Shown: positions 33,633 to 42,378, numbered from the stretch's first letter. The stretch: 64,000 nt of DNA from JAENVU01 sp038250905 (GCA_038250905.1 JBBSBV010000014.1:36307-100306), one strand, 5' to 3'. Numbers and translations: made by a program. The notes: generated by a model from the letters alone, not told the origin.

Positions 33633-34877
33633 TCACGCGGGCAGTGCGAAGCTCTCGATGCCGGTGGTGGTGGGGACGAGGATGCGGCCGGCGACGATCG
33701 ACGGTGGGGCCGTCGGCGTGCCGGCGAGTGTCAGGGTCCGCAGCGCCGAGCACGACGAGTTCGAGCAGCCGGTGCGGCTCGCGAGCACGACGTGCTTGTC
33801 CGACGTCGCAACGATGACGACGTCGCCCGCGATCGACGGTCGGAGCGAGGCCACGGCGGGGAGTGGGACCGTCCAGCTCGGTCCACAGGTGGCCTGGCCG
33901 CAGCCGCCGGCGTCGTACACGCTGAGGGTCGCGGAGCCGCTCGCGCCGCTGGGCGCGAACGCGTGGTCGGTGTCGAACGCCGGATCGGCCGTGACCGTCC
34001 GGGCACTGTCGGTCGGTGAGCGCCACACGAGGGCCGCGGTTGCCGCGTCGATGCTCCAGAGCTGCGTGCCGTTCCGTGAGGTCCACGTGGTCGCGCCGCC
34101 GACCCAGACGCCCTGGGTCGCGATGGCGTGCGCGACCGGGTGACACACCGTGAAGTCGTCGCAGGCGGCGGGGTCGTACACGTTCGCGGTGTCGCCGGTC
34201 GCGGCGGCGACGAACCGGTCGCCGATGCGACTGACGCGTGGAAGGTTGTGGGGAGGAACGGGCGGGACACCGCAGGCCGTCACCGAGGACGAGTCGAACC
34301 AGATCCTCTGGAAGCCGAGGTCGTAGGCGGTGAGACCGCTCGCCACCGTCGTGTTGGTGCCGCAGTTCTGGACGGCCGTGATCTGTTGGCGCCACGGCAC
34401 GATGATCCGGTCGCCGTCGATGACGATGTCGCCGGTGGTACAGCTCGACGTCGCGTTCACACCCGGAACCGGGCCGAGCACCGTCGAGTCGATGACGGCA
34501 CCGGTGTTGCGGTCCAGCTTCACGACGGAGCACCGGGCGGCGGAGACCGGGACGAAGACGCGACCGGAGAACAGGCCGAGCGTCCCGACTCCGGGGTATC
34601 CGCCGGCGGTCCACTTCGACCCGCCGCTGGTGCCGTCGAATGCGGTCACGGCGGAGCCGGTGCGGGCGAAGAGCCCGTCCTGGTCACCGACGACCTCCGC
34701 CGGCGCCGAGGCCACCGGACCGACCGGGCCCGCCGTCAGCGTGGCGACGTTCGCGGGGGTGATGGTGGTGTCGTGATCGGCCCAGGCGCGTCGGCTCGAC
34801 CCTTGACCGGCCATCGGCCAGGTACAGCCGGCCGTGAGCGCGGCGAGTGCGAAGAGCAGGATGAAGCGAAAGCGCAT
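33633..34877 (-). CDS. PQQ-like beta-propeller lipoprotein (paralogue 2)
   Basis: Lipoprotein of 414 aa with lipobox LTAGCTW (Cys18), then WPMAGQGSSRRAWADHD and TITPANVATLTAG. Blade-like repeats include GSAVTAFDGTSGGSKWTAGG, TQLWSIDAATAALVWRSP and ATLSVYDAGGCGQATCGPSW. Paired cysteines recur at similar positions in paralogue 1 (CGQATC / CGSPTC; CSNSSC / CGAATC), suggesting disulfide-bonded loops outside the cell. Probably a secreted scaffold or binding protein; no catalytic residues are visible. Its leader contains a TGGGGGA ribosome site. It converges on ccr. Confidence 0.8.
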   Translation of the reverse strand: MRFRFILLFALAALTAGCTWPMAGQGSSRRAWADHDTTITPANVATLTAGPVGPVASAPAEVVGDQDGLFARTGSAVTAFDGTSGGSKWTAGGYPGVGTLGLFSGRVFVPVSAARCSVVKLDRNTGAVIDSTVLGPVPGVNATSSCTTGDIVIDGDRIIVPWRQQITAVQNCGTNTTVASGLTAYDLGFQRIWFDSSSVTACGVPPVPPHNLPRVSRIGDRFVAAATGDTANVYDPAACDDFTVCHPVAHAIATQGVWVGGATTWTSRNGTQLWSIDAATAALVWRSPTDSARTVTADPAFDTDHAFAPSGASGSATLSVYDAGGCGQATCGPSWTVPLPAVASLRPSIAGDVVIVATSDKHVVLASRTGCSNSSCSALRTLTLAGTPTAPPSIVAGRILVPTTTGIESFALPA

Positions 34878-34960
34878 GCGGGTCCCCCAGTTGCCGAGAG
34901 AGGGTAGGTGCCGAGGCGGTGCCCCACAATGGTCCGGAGGTCCCACTACGGTCCCCTGGC

Positions 34961-35512
34961 ATGGTCACGAAGCTCCGGCCCTCCGCTCGCGTCCTCGTCA
35001 CGGGCGCGCTCCTGATCGTCCTCGCCGCCTGCGGGAGTAGCAGTTCCAAGGGCGACGTCTCCACGAAGGACACCACCGGGCCGCCGGCGCCCGCCGCGCA
35101 GGGCTCGGCCAAGGGCAAGCCGTGCGTGGCCGTTGCCGATCCGCTCCCGACCGGCGCACCGGCGGTGCCGGTGAAGGTCGGCCCGCCGCCCACGTCGCTC
35201 GTCGTGGAGGACATCACCCCGGGGACCGGCGCCGAGGTGGCGGCCACCTCCACCGTCACCGTCGATTACATCGGGGTGTCCTGCTCGACCGGCAAGATCT
35301 TCGACAACTCGTATTCCCGCGGCCAGCCCGCCACCTTTCCGCTCAGCCAGGTGATCCCCGGTTGGAGCCAGGGTCTCGTGGGGATGAAGGTCGGGGGTAC
35401 GCGCCTGCTCGGGATCCCGAGCGAGCTCGGATACGGGGCGACCGGTTCCCCGCCCGACATCGCACCCGACGAGCCCCTGTGGTTCGTCGTGGAGATGCGG
35501 TCGGTCGCCTAA
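34961..35512 (+). CDS. FKBP-type peptidyl-prolyl isomerase lipoprotein
   Basis: Protein of 183 aa with lipobox LAACG (Cys24) and a low-complexity linker. The FKBP domain occupies the last 110 residues: VTVDYIGVSCSTGKIFDNSYSRG, then FPLSQVIPGWSQGLVGMKVGGTRLLGIPSELGYG, ending LWFVVEMRSV. It isomerises prolyl bonds of proteins outside the membrane. ATG 34961 is supported by a TACGGT box at 34947-34952, eight bases upstream. A second exported isomerase (cyclophilin) is at 46934. Confidence 0.9.
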   Translation: MVTKLRPSARVLVTGALLIVLAACGSSSSKGDVSTKDTTGPPAPAAQGSAKGKPCVAVADPLPTGAPAVPVKVGPPPTSLVVEDITPGTGAEVAATSTVTVDYIGVSCSTGKIFDNSYSRGQPATFPLSQVIPGWSQGLVGMKVGGTRLLGIPSELGYGATGSPPDIAPDEPLWFVVEMRSVA

Positions 35513-35524
35513 TACGATCCGGCG

Positions 35525-35926
35525 ATGCTGCTCACCGAGATCGACCACGTAGCCATTGCCGTCGCCGACCTGGACGCGGCCATCGCGTACTACCAGGAGA
35601 CGTTCGACTGCACGGTTGCGCACCGCGAACTGATCGAGTCCGACGGCGTCGAGGAGGCCCTGCTCAAGGTCGCCGATTCGTACGTGCAGTTGCTGACCCC
35701 GACCAGTGACGCGTCGCCGGTGGCGAAGTACCTCGCGAACAAGGGTGAGGGCATCCACCACGTCGGGTACCGGGTGACCGATTGCGCCGAGGCGTTGGCG
35801 CGGGTCAAGGCGGCCGGCCACCGCGTGATCGACGAGGTCCCCCGCCCCGGCTCCCGCGGCACCACCGTCGCGTTCGTGCACCCCAAGGGCGCGTTCGGCA
35901 CGCTCATCGAACTCGTCCAGGAGTAG
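35525..35926 (+). CDS. mce: Methylmalonyl-CoA / ethylmalonyl-CoA epimerase
   Basis: VOC-fold epimerase of 133 aa. The metal ligands appear as His8 (EIDHVAIAV), the HHVGYRV pair at about residues 79-80, and the terminal glutamate in GTLIELVQE. VAHRELIESDGVEEALLKVADSYVQLL is typical of this enzyme, which interconverts the R and S forms of methylmalonyl- or ethylmalonyl-CoA. A TACGAT box lies six bases upstream (35513-35518). It is 12 bases after the FKBP gene and 12 before the hydrolase, upstream of the acyl-CoA carboxylase, which fits the pathway. Confidence 0.93.
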   Translation: MLLTEIDHVAIAVADLDAAIAYYQETFDCTVAHRELIESDGVEEALLKVADSYVQLLTPTSDASPVAKYLANKGEGIHHVGYRVTDCAEALARVKAAGHRVIDEVPRPGSRGTTVAFVHPKGAFGTLIELVQE

Positions 35927-35938
35927 CGGTTCCGACCC

Positions 35939-36784
35939 GTGCCGACCTTGCGGCTGGCCGACGGACGCGACCTCGCCTACCTGGACGGTGACCCCGAGGG
36001 CACGCCGGTGCTGCTCTTCCACGGTGCGCCGGGAGCGCGTGGCTTCCGCCCGCGCGCGGCGGAGACCGCGGCGGCGGGCGTCCGCCTGATCACCTTCGAC
36101 CGACCGGGGTACGGGAGTTCGGATCCCGTGGCCGCCCCGACCGTCGTGGGCGTGGCCGAGGACGCGCTCACGCTCATGGAGTTCCTGGGCGTCGCCCGGT
36201 TCGCCGTCGTCGCGTGGTCCGGCGGCGGTCCGTTCGCGGCCGCCACGGCGTGGCGGGCGCCGGACCGCGTGACCGGGCTCGCGCTGGTGTCGGCGCCGGG
36301 TCCGCTCGACGAGGTCCCGGGCGGATGGGAGGCGTTGGGCGACTTTCGCCGGCCCACGGCCGAGATGGCCCGCCGGGAACCCCACCGATCGGTCCGCTCC
36401 GTCGGCCGGCACATGGTCCCGTTCCTCGAGGACCCGATCTCCTTCCTCGGCCGGGGCCGCGGACCCGACGCCGAGATCCGCGCCGACGCCGAACTCGGGC
36501 CCATGCTCGAAGCCCAGGTGACCGAGGCGCTGCGACCCGGCCCCGACGGCATCGCTTCCGACCTGATCGCGATGTGGCTGCCGTGGTCCTTCGCCCTCGA
36601 CGAGATCCGGGTGCCGACCGCGGTGTTCCACGCCGGGCGCGACGCCCACAACGAAGCGGACGCCCGGACCTACGCCGACCGCGTCCCCGGCGCCACGCTG
36701 CGGATCTGGCCCGAGGCCGGGCACCTCGGGATCCTGGCGCACTGGCCCGAGGTGCTCGCCGCGGTCCGGCCCGTTGGGCGATGA
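35939..36784 (+). CDS. Alpha/beta hydrolase
   Basis: Protein of 281 aa from a GTG start. The oxyanion loop is LLFHGAPGARGFRP, the nucleophile elbow VVAWSGGGPFAAA (serine at about residue 88), the acid region FHAGRDAHN, and the histidine WPEAGHLGI near the C-terminus. HGAPG...R and DRPGYGSSDP are typical of small-molecule hydrolases and haloperoxidase-like enzymes; the substrate is not evident. Its stop overlaps an ATG of the carboxylase frame (ATGA at 36781). It lies in the epimerase-carboxylase run, perhaps by convenience. Confidence 0.82.
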   Translation: MPTLRLADGRDLAYLDGDPEGTPVLLFHGAPGARGFRPRAAETAAAGVRLITFDRPGYGSSDPVAAPTVVGVAEDALTLMEFLGVARFAVVAWSGGGPFAAATAWRAPDRVTGLALVSAPGPLDEVPGGWEALGDFRRPTAEMARREPHRSVRSVGRHMVPFLEDPISFLGRGRGPDAEIRADAELGPMLEAQVTEALRPGPDGIASDLIAMWLPWSFALDEIRVPTAVFHAGRDAHNEADARTYADRVPGATLRIWPEAGHLGILAHWPEVLAAVRPVGR

Positions 36785-36810
36785 GCGCGACGGCGTATCG
36801 TGTCCGGCTT

Positions 36811-38394
36811 ATGGCCGCACAGGAAACCCCCGTACCGGTGGCGCATCCGATCGAGGAGCGCATCGACCAACTGAACTCCCGACGCGAGGAGGCACTCCAC
36901 GCCGCCACGCCGGAGGCCATCGAGCGCCAGCACTCGCGGGGCAAGCTCACCGCCCGCGAGCGCATCGACCTGCTCCTCGACCCGGGCTCCTTCCACGAAC
37001 TCGACATGCTCGCCCGGCACCGGGCCCACGGCTTCGGGATCGAGAACAACCGGCCGCTCACCGACGGTGTGGTGACGGGGTGGGGCACGGTCGACGGTCG
37101 CAAGATCTTCCTCTTCGCGCAGGACTTCACGCTGTTCGGTGGCGCGCTCGGTGAGGTCTTCGCCGAGAAGATCCACAAGGTGATGGACCTCGCCGCGAGT
37201 ACGGGCGCACCGTTCGTCGGCCTCAACGACGGTGCCGGCGCGCGCATCCAGGAAGGGGTCGTCTCGCTCGCGAGCTACGGCAAGATCTTCCAGCGCAACG
37301 TGAGCGCGTCCGGGGTCATCCCGCAGATCAGTGTGGTGCTCGGACCCTGCGCCGGTGGAGCGGTGTACTCGCCGGCCATGACCGACTTCATCTTCATGGT
37401 CAAGGGCACATCGCACATGTTCATCACCGGGCCGGACGTCGTGAAGGCGGCCACCGGCGAGGACGTGACCCAGGAGGAACTCGGCGGTGCGATGACGCAC
37501 GCGCAGAAGTCCGGCGTGGCGAACTTCGTGTTCGACGACGAGGCCACGTGTCTCGAGCAGGTGCGCTACCTCCTGTCGTTCCTTCCGGCCAACAACCTCG
37601 AGGACGCGCCCTACTTCGAGCCCGAAGACGCGGCCGACCGCGCGTGCGACGGGATCATGGATCTCATCCCTGACGCGCCGAACAAGCCCTACGACATGAA
37701 GAAGGTCATCGCCGAGGTCGTGGACGATGGCGACTTCTTCGAGGTCAACGCGCTGTGGGCCATGAACATCGTGTGCGGCTTCGCGCGCGTCGACGGCCAC
37801 GTGGTCGGGATCGTGGGCAACCAGCCCCAGGTGCTCGCCGGCTGTCTCGACATCGAGGCCTCGGAGAAGGCGGCGCGGTTCGTCCGCACGTGCGACGCGT
37901 TCAACATCCCGCTCGTCACCTTCGTCGACGTGCCCGGCTTCCTCCCTGGCACCAACCAGGAGTACGACGGCATCATCCGCCACGGGGCGAAGTTGCTCTA
38001 CGCCTACTGCGAGGCCACGGTCCCGCGGGTGCAGATCATCACCCGCAAGGGCTACGGCGGCGCGTTCGTGGTCATGAACTCGAAGTCGATCGGTGCCGAC
38101 CTCGCGTACGCGTGGCCCTCCGCCGAGATTGCAGTGATGGACGCCAACGGCGCCGCCAACATCCTCCTGCGCCGTGAACTCGCGAGCGCCGAGGACCCGG
38201 TGGCCCGGAAGGCGCAGTGGGACGAGGAGTACCGGGAGCGGTTCGCCAACCCCTACAACGCGGCCGAGCGTGGCTACGTCGACGACGTGATCGATCCGCG
38301 CGACACCCGGCGGGTGCTCGCCGGTGCGCTCGAGATGTTGCGGACCAAGAAGGAACAGATGCCCGCGCGCAAGCACGGGAACGTTCCGCTCTGA
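36811..38394 (+). CDS. pccB: Acyl-CoA carboxylase beta subunit (propionyl-CoA carboxylase type)
   Basis: Carboxyltransferase of 527 aa. The N-half has GKLTARERIDLLLDPGSFHELD and DFTLFGGALGEVFAEKI; biotin/CoA oxyanion loops lie in GPCAGGAVYSPAMTDF and in RKGYGGAFVVMNSK. HTTG-like elements and MDANGAANILLRREL are those of propionyl-CoA/acetyl-CoA carboxylases of actinobacteria. It makes methylmalonyl-CoA with a biotinylated alpha subunit not present here. An in-frame ATG at 36781 is possible; I prefer 36811 because a TATCGT box sits nine bases upstream. The epsilon subunit follows directly. Confidence 0.92.
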   Translation: MAAQETPVPVAHPIEERIDQLNSRREEALHAATPEAIERQHSRGKLTARERIDLLLDPGSFHELDMLARHRAHGFGIENNRPLTDGVVTGWGTVDGRKIFLFAQDFTLFGGALGEVFAEKIHKVMDLAASTGAPFVGLNDGAGARIQEGVVSLASYGKIFQRNVSASGVIPQISVVLGPCAGGAVYSPAMTDFIFMVKGTSHMFITGPDVVKAATGEDVTQEELGGAMTHAQKSGVANFVFDDEATCLEQVRYLLSFLPANNLEDAPYFEPEDAADRACDGIMDLIPDAPNKPYDMKKVIAEVVDDGDFFEVNALWAMNIVCGFARVDGHVVGIVGNQPQVLAGCLDIEASEKAARFVRTCDAFNIPLVTFVDVPGFLPGTNQEYDGIIRHGAKLLYAYCEATVPRVQIITRKGYGGAFVVMNSKSIGADLAYAWPSAEIAVMDANGAANILLRRELASAEDPVARKAQWDEEYRERFANPYNAAERGYVDDVIDPRDTRRVLAGALEMLRTKKEQMPARKHGNVPL

Positions 38395-38627
38395 TGGCGG
38401 ACGACCGCCCGCGGTTTCGCGTCGTCGACGCGAACGCCTCGGCCGAGGAGGTCGCGGCCATCGTCGCCGCGCTCACCCTGCTCACCCCGCCTGGTGCCGT
38501 CGACTCCACACCGGGCGACGGGCCGTCGCGGTGGGTCACCGCGTCGCGGTTGGCGTCCCGACGATCCGGTTTGAGCCGCGGCGAATGGCGACTCTCGGGC
38601 CGGATCGGACGCCGAGCGCGCGCGTGA
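38394..38627 (+). CDS. Acyl-CoA carboxylase epsilon subunit
   Basis: Small protein of 77 aa beginning at an ATG that shares one base with the pccB stop (TGATG). It starts RPRFRVVDANASAEEVAAIVAALTLL, the pattern of the actinobacterial AccE/PccE subunit (helical, with a V/I-x-x-G-x-x-T/S-x-E-E-x-A-A-I/V-like motif), and ends WRLSGRIGRRA, as these do (W...GR). The epsilon subunit stabilises the alpha-beta carboxylase complex and raises activity. The short length and coupling to pccB support this. Confidence 0.78.
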   Translation: MADDRPRFRVVDANASAEEVAAIVAALTLLTPPGAVDSTPGDGPSRWVTASRLASRRSGLSRGEWRLSGRIGRRARA

Positions 38628-39778
38628 ACGACGCGCCCGATCCGCCCCCGATCGATCCGAGCGGGATCGACAACGCCGAGGTCGTCGCGGTCGGGACCGA
38701 CACCGTCACCGTCTTCTGCTCGTCCGCGCCCGAGCGCACGGTGGTCACCCGGCTCGGTGACCGCGAGATCGCGAGCGTCGGTCCCTATCACCTGGTCACC
38801 TTCGACGGCCTCGACCCCGCCACCGAGTTCGACCTCGAGATCGAAGGGCACGCTGCGCCCACCGAACACCTGCCGCCGACGATCCGCACGCTGGACCGTC
38901 CGACCGGGGCGCGGCTGGCCACGTTCGCCACGGTGAACGACGTGCATTTCGGCGAGACGGTCTGCGGGATGATCCACTCGATCCCCGAAGCCGAACTCGG
39001 GCCGTGGGTGCGGGCTCGGCCCGGCGAGGACCCGTATCCCCTGACGATGAACCGGGCCGCGGTCGCCGAGATCGAGCTGCTCGGACCCGAGGTCCTGATC
39101 GCCAAAGGTGATCTCACCTGTGTCGGCAGCGAGGAGGAGTACGGGCTGTTTCTCGACACCTACGGGCGCTTCGGTGACGCGCTCCGTCACGTGCGCGGCA
39201 ACCACGACGCGATGCTCGACCCGACGCTCGCGCTGGAAGGCGCGCCGTATGCGGTGGAGGTGGGCGGCGCGACGTTGGCCGTGCTCGACACCGTGCGCCC
39301 CACCGAAGCCGGCGGTCAGATCACGCGTGACCAACTCGGATGGCTCGAGACGACGGCGCACGCGACGTCGGGTCCGGTGTTCGTCTTCGGACACCATCAG
39401 ATCTGGGACCTGCGTGCGACGGATCGACCGCTCGACTACTTCGGCGTGGACCCCGACAGCAGCGAGGCCTTCGCGGCCGTCGTCGGTCGGTGTCCGAACA
39501 TCGTCGGCTACTTCGCCGGTCACACCCATCGCAACCGGATCCGGCGCTTCGCCGAATCGCGGGACGTGCCGTTCGTCGAGATCGGTGCGGTGAAGGAGTA
39601 CATGGGCGTGTGGGCCGAGTACCAGCTGTACGAGGGCGGTTACACCCAACTGGTGCACCGGGTCGCGAGCCCGGCGGCGCTCGACTGGTCGGAGCGCACC
39701 CGCTCTCTCTACGGCGGGATCTATCCCGAGTACTCGCGCGGTCGCCTCGACCACCGCTGCTTCACCTCCGTGTACTGA
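38624..39778 (+). CDS. Metallophosphoesterase family protein
   Basis: Protein of 384 aa. A fibronectin-like N-terminal part (NAEVVAVGTDTVTVFCSSAPERTVV...) precedes the calcineurin-like domain, with metal motifs NDVHF, IAKGDLT, VRGNHDAM, FGHHQIW and FAGHTHRNRI in the usual order. Hydrolyses phosphomono- or diesters with two metals; the substrate is unknown. No signal peptide is seen. I chose the GTG at 38624, which overlaps the previous stop (GTGA); an ATG at 38585 is possible. Confidence 0.85.
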   Translation: MNDAPDPPPIDPSGIDNAEVVAVGTDTVTVFCSSAPERTVVTRLGDREIASVGPYHLVTFDGLDPATEFDLEIEGHAAPTEHLPPTIRTLDRPTGARLATFATVNDVHFGETVCGMIHSIPEAELGPWVRARPGEDPYPLTMNRAAVAEIELLGPEVLIAKGDLTCVGSEEEYGLFLDTYGRFGDALRHVRGNHDAMLDPTLALEGAPYAVEVGGATLAVLDTVRPTEAGGQITRDQLGWLETTAHATSGPVFVFGHHQIWDLRATDRPLDYFGVDPDSSEAFAAVVGRCPNIVGYFAGHTHRNRIRRFAESRDVPFVEIGAVKEYMGVWAEYQLYEGGYTQLVHRVASPAALDWSERTRSLYGGIYPEYSRGRLDHRCFTSVY

Positions 39779-39799
39779 ACGCCCTGTCTGGACGAGCCG

Positions 39800-40723
39800 T
39801 CAGGCGATGAGGGGGCCGTAGGTGTCGGGGCGACGGGTGGTCAGGAACGGGAACAGGTCGAGCCAATCGCGACGCTGATCGAGGTCGAGGTCGGCGACGA
39901 TCACCGCCGGTTCGTCGCGCGGAGCCTGGACGAGGACGCGGCCGTACGGGTCGGAGACGAACGACGAACCGTAGAAGGTGATCGTCGTCGCCTCGTCGGG
40001 CGCCGATTCGGTCCCGATCCGATTGACCGCCACCATGAACAGGCCGTTGCTGATCCCGTTCCCCCGGATCACGTGCTCCCACAGCGGCTCGGTGTCGAAA
40101 TCGGGATGGTCCGGCTCCGAGCCGATGGCCGTCGGGTACACGAGGACCTCGGCCCCGGCCAGCGAATAGCTGCGCGCCAACTCGGGGAACCACTGGTCCC
40201 AACAGGTGGGGAACCCGAAGCGGGCGTCAGCGAGGTCGACCACCGGGTACCCGGTGTCGCCGCCGCGGAAGTAGCGGTCCTCGTAGTAGCCGGCGGTGAT
40301 CGGGATGTGCAGCTTCCGACTGCGGGCCACCAGGTCACCGGTTGGCCCGACGACGATTGCGGTGTTGAAGCCGAGCCCGCCGTCGGGTGCCGCCTCGTAC
40401 AGGGAGGCGTGGATCGGGATACCGAACTCGGCGCTCAACGCAGCGGCGAACTCGTGGGTCGGTCCACCGGGCAACGGTTCGGGGACCACCCCGGTCGCGT
40501 CGGCGGTGATCGCGAAGTACGGCGAAAGGGTGAGCTCCTGGAGACACACGATGCGCGCGCCTTCGGCTGCCGCGAGCGCCACACCCTCCCGGAGCGCGCC
40601 ACGGTGCTCGGTCGGGTCCGGGTGCCAACGGTGCTGCACGGCCGCGACCCGCAATGGCGGACGCACGCCCGGTTCGACCCGCGCCGGAGATTCGAGGACC
40701 GCACCTGAGCGCACCACCTTCAT
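39800..40723 (-). CDS. Carbon-nitrogen hydrolase, N-carbamoylputrescine amidase-like
   Basis: Nitrilase-superfamily amidase, 307 aa. The catalytic triad is Glu63 (LQELTLSPYF), Lys137 (RKLHIP) and Cys174 (PTCWDQWFPE). The CWDQWFPE context and ITAGYYEDRYF match N-carbamoylputrescine amidohydrolases of polyamine synthesis, though related amidases share it. No agmatine deiminase is nearby. A TAAGGT box (40735-40730, minus) lies six bases before the ATG, supporting it. Divergent from the CoA transferase gene. Confidence 0.85.
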   Translation of the reverse strand: MKVVRSGAVLESPARVEPGVRPPLRVAAVQHRWHPDPTEHRGALREGVALAAAEGARIVCLQELTLSPYFAITADATGVVPEPLPGGPTHEFAAALSAEFGIPIHASLYEAAPDGGLGFNTAIVVGPTGDLVARSRKLHIPITAGYYEDRYFRGGDTGYPVVDLADARFGFPTCWDQWFPELARSYSLAGAEVLVYPTAIGSEPDHPDFDTEPLWEHVIRGNGISNGLFMVAVNRIGTESAPDEATTITFYGSSFVSDPYGRVLVQAPRDEPAVIVADLDLDQRRDWLDLFPFLTTRRPDTYGPLIA

Positions 40724-40790
40724 GCCGTGACCTTATTGCTCGTCCGCTCATACTCCGGACGGTCATGCCCTCCATGGGGTTCGCGGCCTC

Positions 40791-40821
40791 GCGGCTCGCT
40801 CCGCGAGCTCCGCTCGGGAGC
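40791..40821. repeat. Short GC-rich interspersed repeat, copy 1
   Basis: GCGGCTCGCTCCGCGAGC directly followed by TCCGCTCGGGAGC, itself partly palindromic. The core CTCCGC..GCTCCGCTCGGG recurs at 45191-45216 in another intergenic gap. It lies between divergent genes, outside coding sequence. Confidence 0.5.
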
Positions 40822-40900
40822 TGCAGACGCGTCTCGGTGCGTCGACGATTGCTCGGAGCAGGTACTCCGTGCCGGTTCCAGCGGGTACGGTCCGCGACTC

Positions 40901-42103
40901 ATGCAGATGCTCGAAGGCATTCGCGTCGTCGACATGGCCACCGTGATCGCGGGGCCGGGCGCGGCGCGCTACCTCGCCGACTACGGCGCCGATGTGATCA
41001 AGGTCGAACCACCGGGCGGTGACGGGACCCGGCGGATGGGCTGGGTCGATCCGGCCGACGGTGACTCGTACATGTGGAAGCTCGTGGCGCGCGGCAAGCG
41101 GACCGTGGTGATCGACCTCAAGACACCGGTCGGGCTGGAGCGGATGGAGCGCCTCATCGCCGGAGCCGACGTGCTGGTCGAGAACCTGCGGCCCGGGACC
41201 CTCGAACGGCTGGGCCTCGACCCCGACCGGTTGCTGGCGCGCAATCCCGGACTCGTCGTGCTGCGCGTGACCGGGTTCGGCCAGACCGGTCCCTACGCCG
41301 CCCGGCCCGGATTCGCGACGATGGCCGAGGCCATGAGCGGGTTCGCTTCCATCAACGGCGAGCCCGACGGCGCGCCGCTGCCGCCGCCCATCGCGCTCAC
41401 CGACGAGGTCACCGCGATCGTCGGTGCGTTCGCGGTGCTCGCGGCGTTACGCCATCGCGACCGGACCGGTGAGGGTCAGGTCGTCGACGTCAACCTCCTC
41501 GACACGATGCTCTCGCTCATGGGGCCGCTGCACAGTGCGTCGGCGCATCTGGGCTACGAGCAGCCGCGCCTCGGGAGCGGGATTCCGTACTCGGTCCCGC
41601 GTGGGACCTACCGGTGCGCCGACGGCCGGTGGATCGCGGTGTCGGCGTCGGCCGAGTCGGTGGCCGCGCGGCTCATGGCGCTCCTCGGCGTCGACCACGA
41701 TCCGCGGTTCGCCTCGTTCGAGGGCCGAGTCGCGCACCGCGTCGAACTCGACGAGATCGTGCGGGCATGGGTGGGCGCGCGTGCGTCGACCGAGGTGATC
41801 GCGGAGTTCGAACGGGCGGAGGCGGCCATCGCACCCGTGTATTCGATCGCCGAAGTCGCCGCGGATCCGCACGTGCAGGCCCGTGAGTCGCTGATCGAGG
41901 TGGACGGCGTGGTCATGCCGGGGCTCATCGCACGGTTCTCGCGCACGCCGGGGGAGGTGCGGTTCGCCGGCCGTCCGCTCGGCGCCGACTCCGAGGCGGT
42001 GCTCGCGGCGATCGACGGCGACTCCGCCCCCACCGGCGCCGACCCGACCGACGTCGACCCGACCGACGCTGGGCGCGAGACGTCCCGAGGAGCGTCGGCG
42101 TAG
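40901..42103 (+). CDS. Family III CoA transferase (CaiB/Frc/alpha-methylacyl-CoA racemase superfamily)
   Basis: Protein of 400 aa. It starts MLEGIRVVDMATVIAGPGAARYLADYGADVIKVE, the family signature. The likely acyl-accepting aspartate is in VVDVNLLDTMLSLM. VTGFGQTGPYAARPGF and RGTYRCADGRWIAVSA are typical internal motifs. Members move CoA between acids (carnitine, formate, mesaconyl and others) or epimerise alpha-methylacyl-CoAs; the substrate here is unknown, but the neighbours are ethylmalonyl-CoA pathway genes. A TACGGT box precedes ATG 40901 by nine bases. The C-terminal 20 residues are Asp/Thr-rich. Confidence 0.88.
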   Translation: MQMLEGIRVVDMATVIAGPGAARYLADYGADVIKVEPPGGDGTRRMGWVDPADGDSYMWKLVARGKRTVVIDLKTPVGLERMERLIAGADVLVENLRPGTLERLGLDPDRLLARNPGLVVLRVTGFGQTGPYAARPGFATMAEAMSGFASINGEPDGAPLPPPIALTDEVTAIVGAFAVLAALRHRDRTGEGQVVDVNLLDTMLSLMGPLHSASAHLGYEQPRLGSGIPYSVPRGTYRCADGRWIAVSASAESVAARLMALLGVDHDPRFASFEGRVAHRVELDEIVRAWVGARASTEVIAEFERAEAAIAPVYSIAEVAADPHVQARESLIEVDGVVMPGLIARFSRTPGEVRFAGRPLGADSEAVLAAIDGDSAPTGADPTDVDPTDAGRETSRGASA

Positions 42104-42191
42104 AGAACCGCAGTGGTGCGGGCCCCAACGTCTCCTCGGGACGGCTTCGAGCGCAGTGTGTGGCAGTCGGAGCCGGGTTACCAGCACCGCC

Positions 42192-42355
42192 TGTGGACAA
42201 CGGTGGGGATATCGGCCCGATCGCTGGGGAGATCCCTGTGGACGACGGGCTCGACGGCACCGGTCACCACGCTCCGTCACCTGCCATTTTCTGGGCCGGA
42301 TCGCCGGTCGACGCGGTCAGCGGGGTTGTCCCCAGTCGCTGCGGAGTTATCCCCA
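42192..42355. other. Cluster of four DnaA-box-like 9-mers in an intergenic region
   Basis: The gap 42104-42378 holds TGTGGACAA (42192-42200), TGTGGACGA (42237-42245), TTGTCCCCA (42326-42334) and TTATCCCCA (42347-42355). Read on one strand these are TTGTCCACA, TCGTCCACA, TTGTCCCCA and TTATCCCCA, each within one or two bases of actinobacterial DnaA boxes (TTGTCCACA / TTATCCACA). No dnaA, dnaN or gyrase gene is near, and there is no obvious AT-rich unwinding element, so it is not a normal oriC. Confidence 0.45.
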
Positions 42356-42378
42356 GATCGTTCTGCACCAGTCGCAGA

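Noticed and set aside
42104..42378. Chromosomal origin of replication
   Set aside because: DnaA-like boxes are present, but no dnaA, dnaN or gyrase genes and no AT-rich unwinding region lie nearby.
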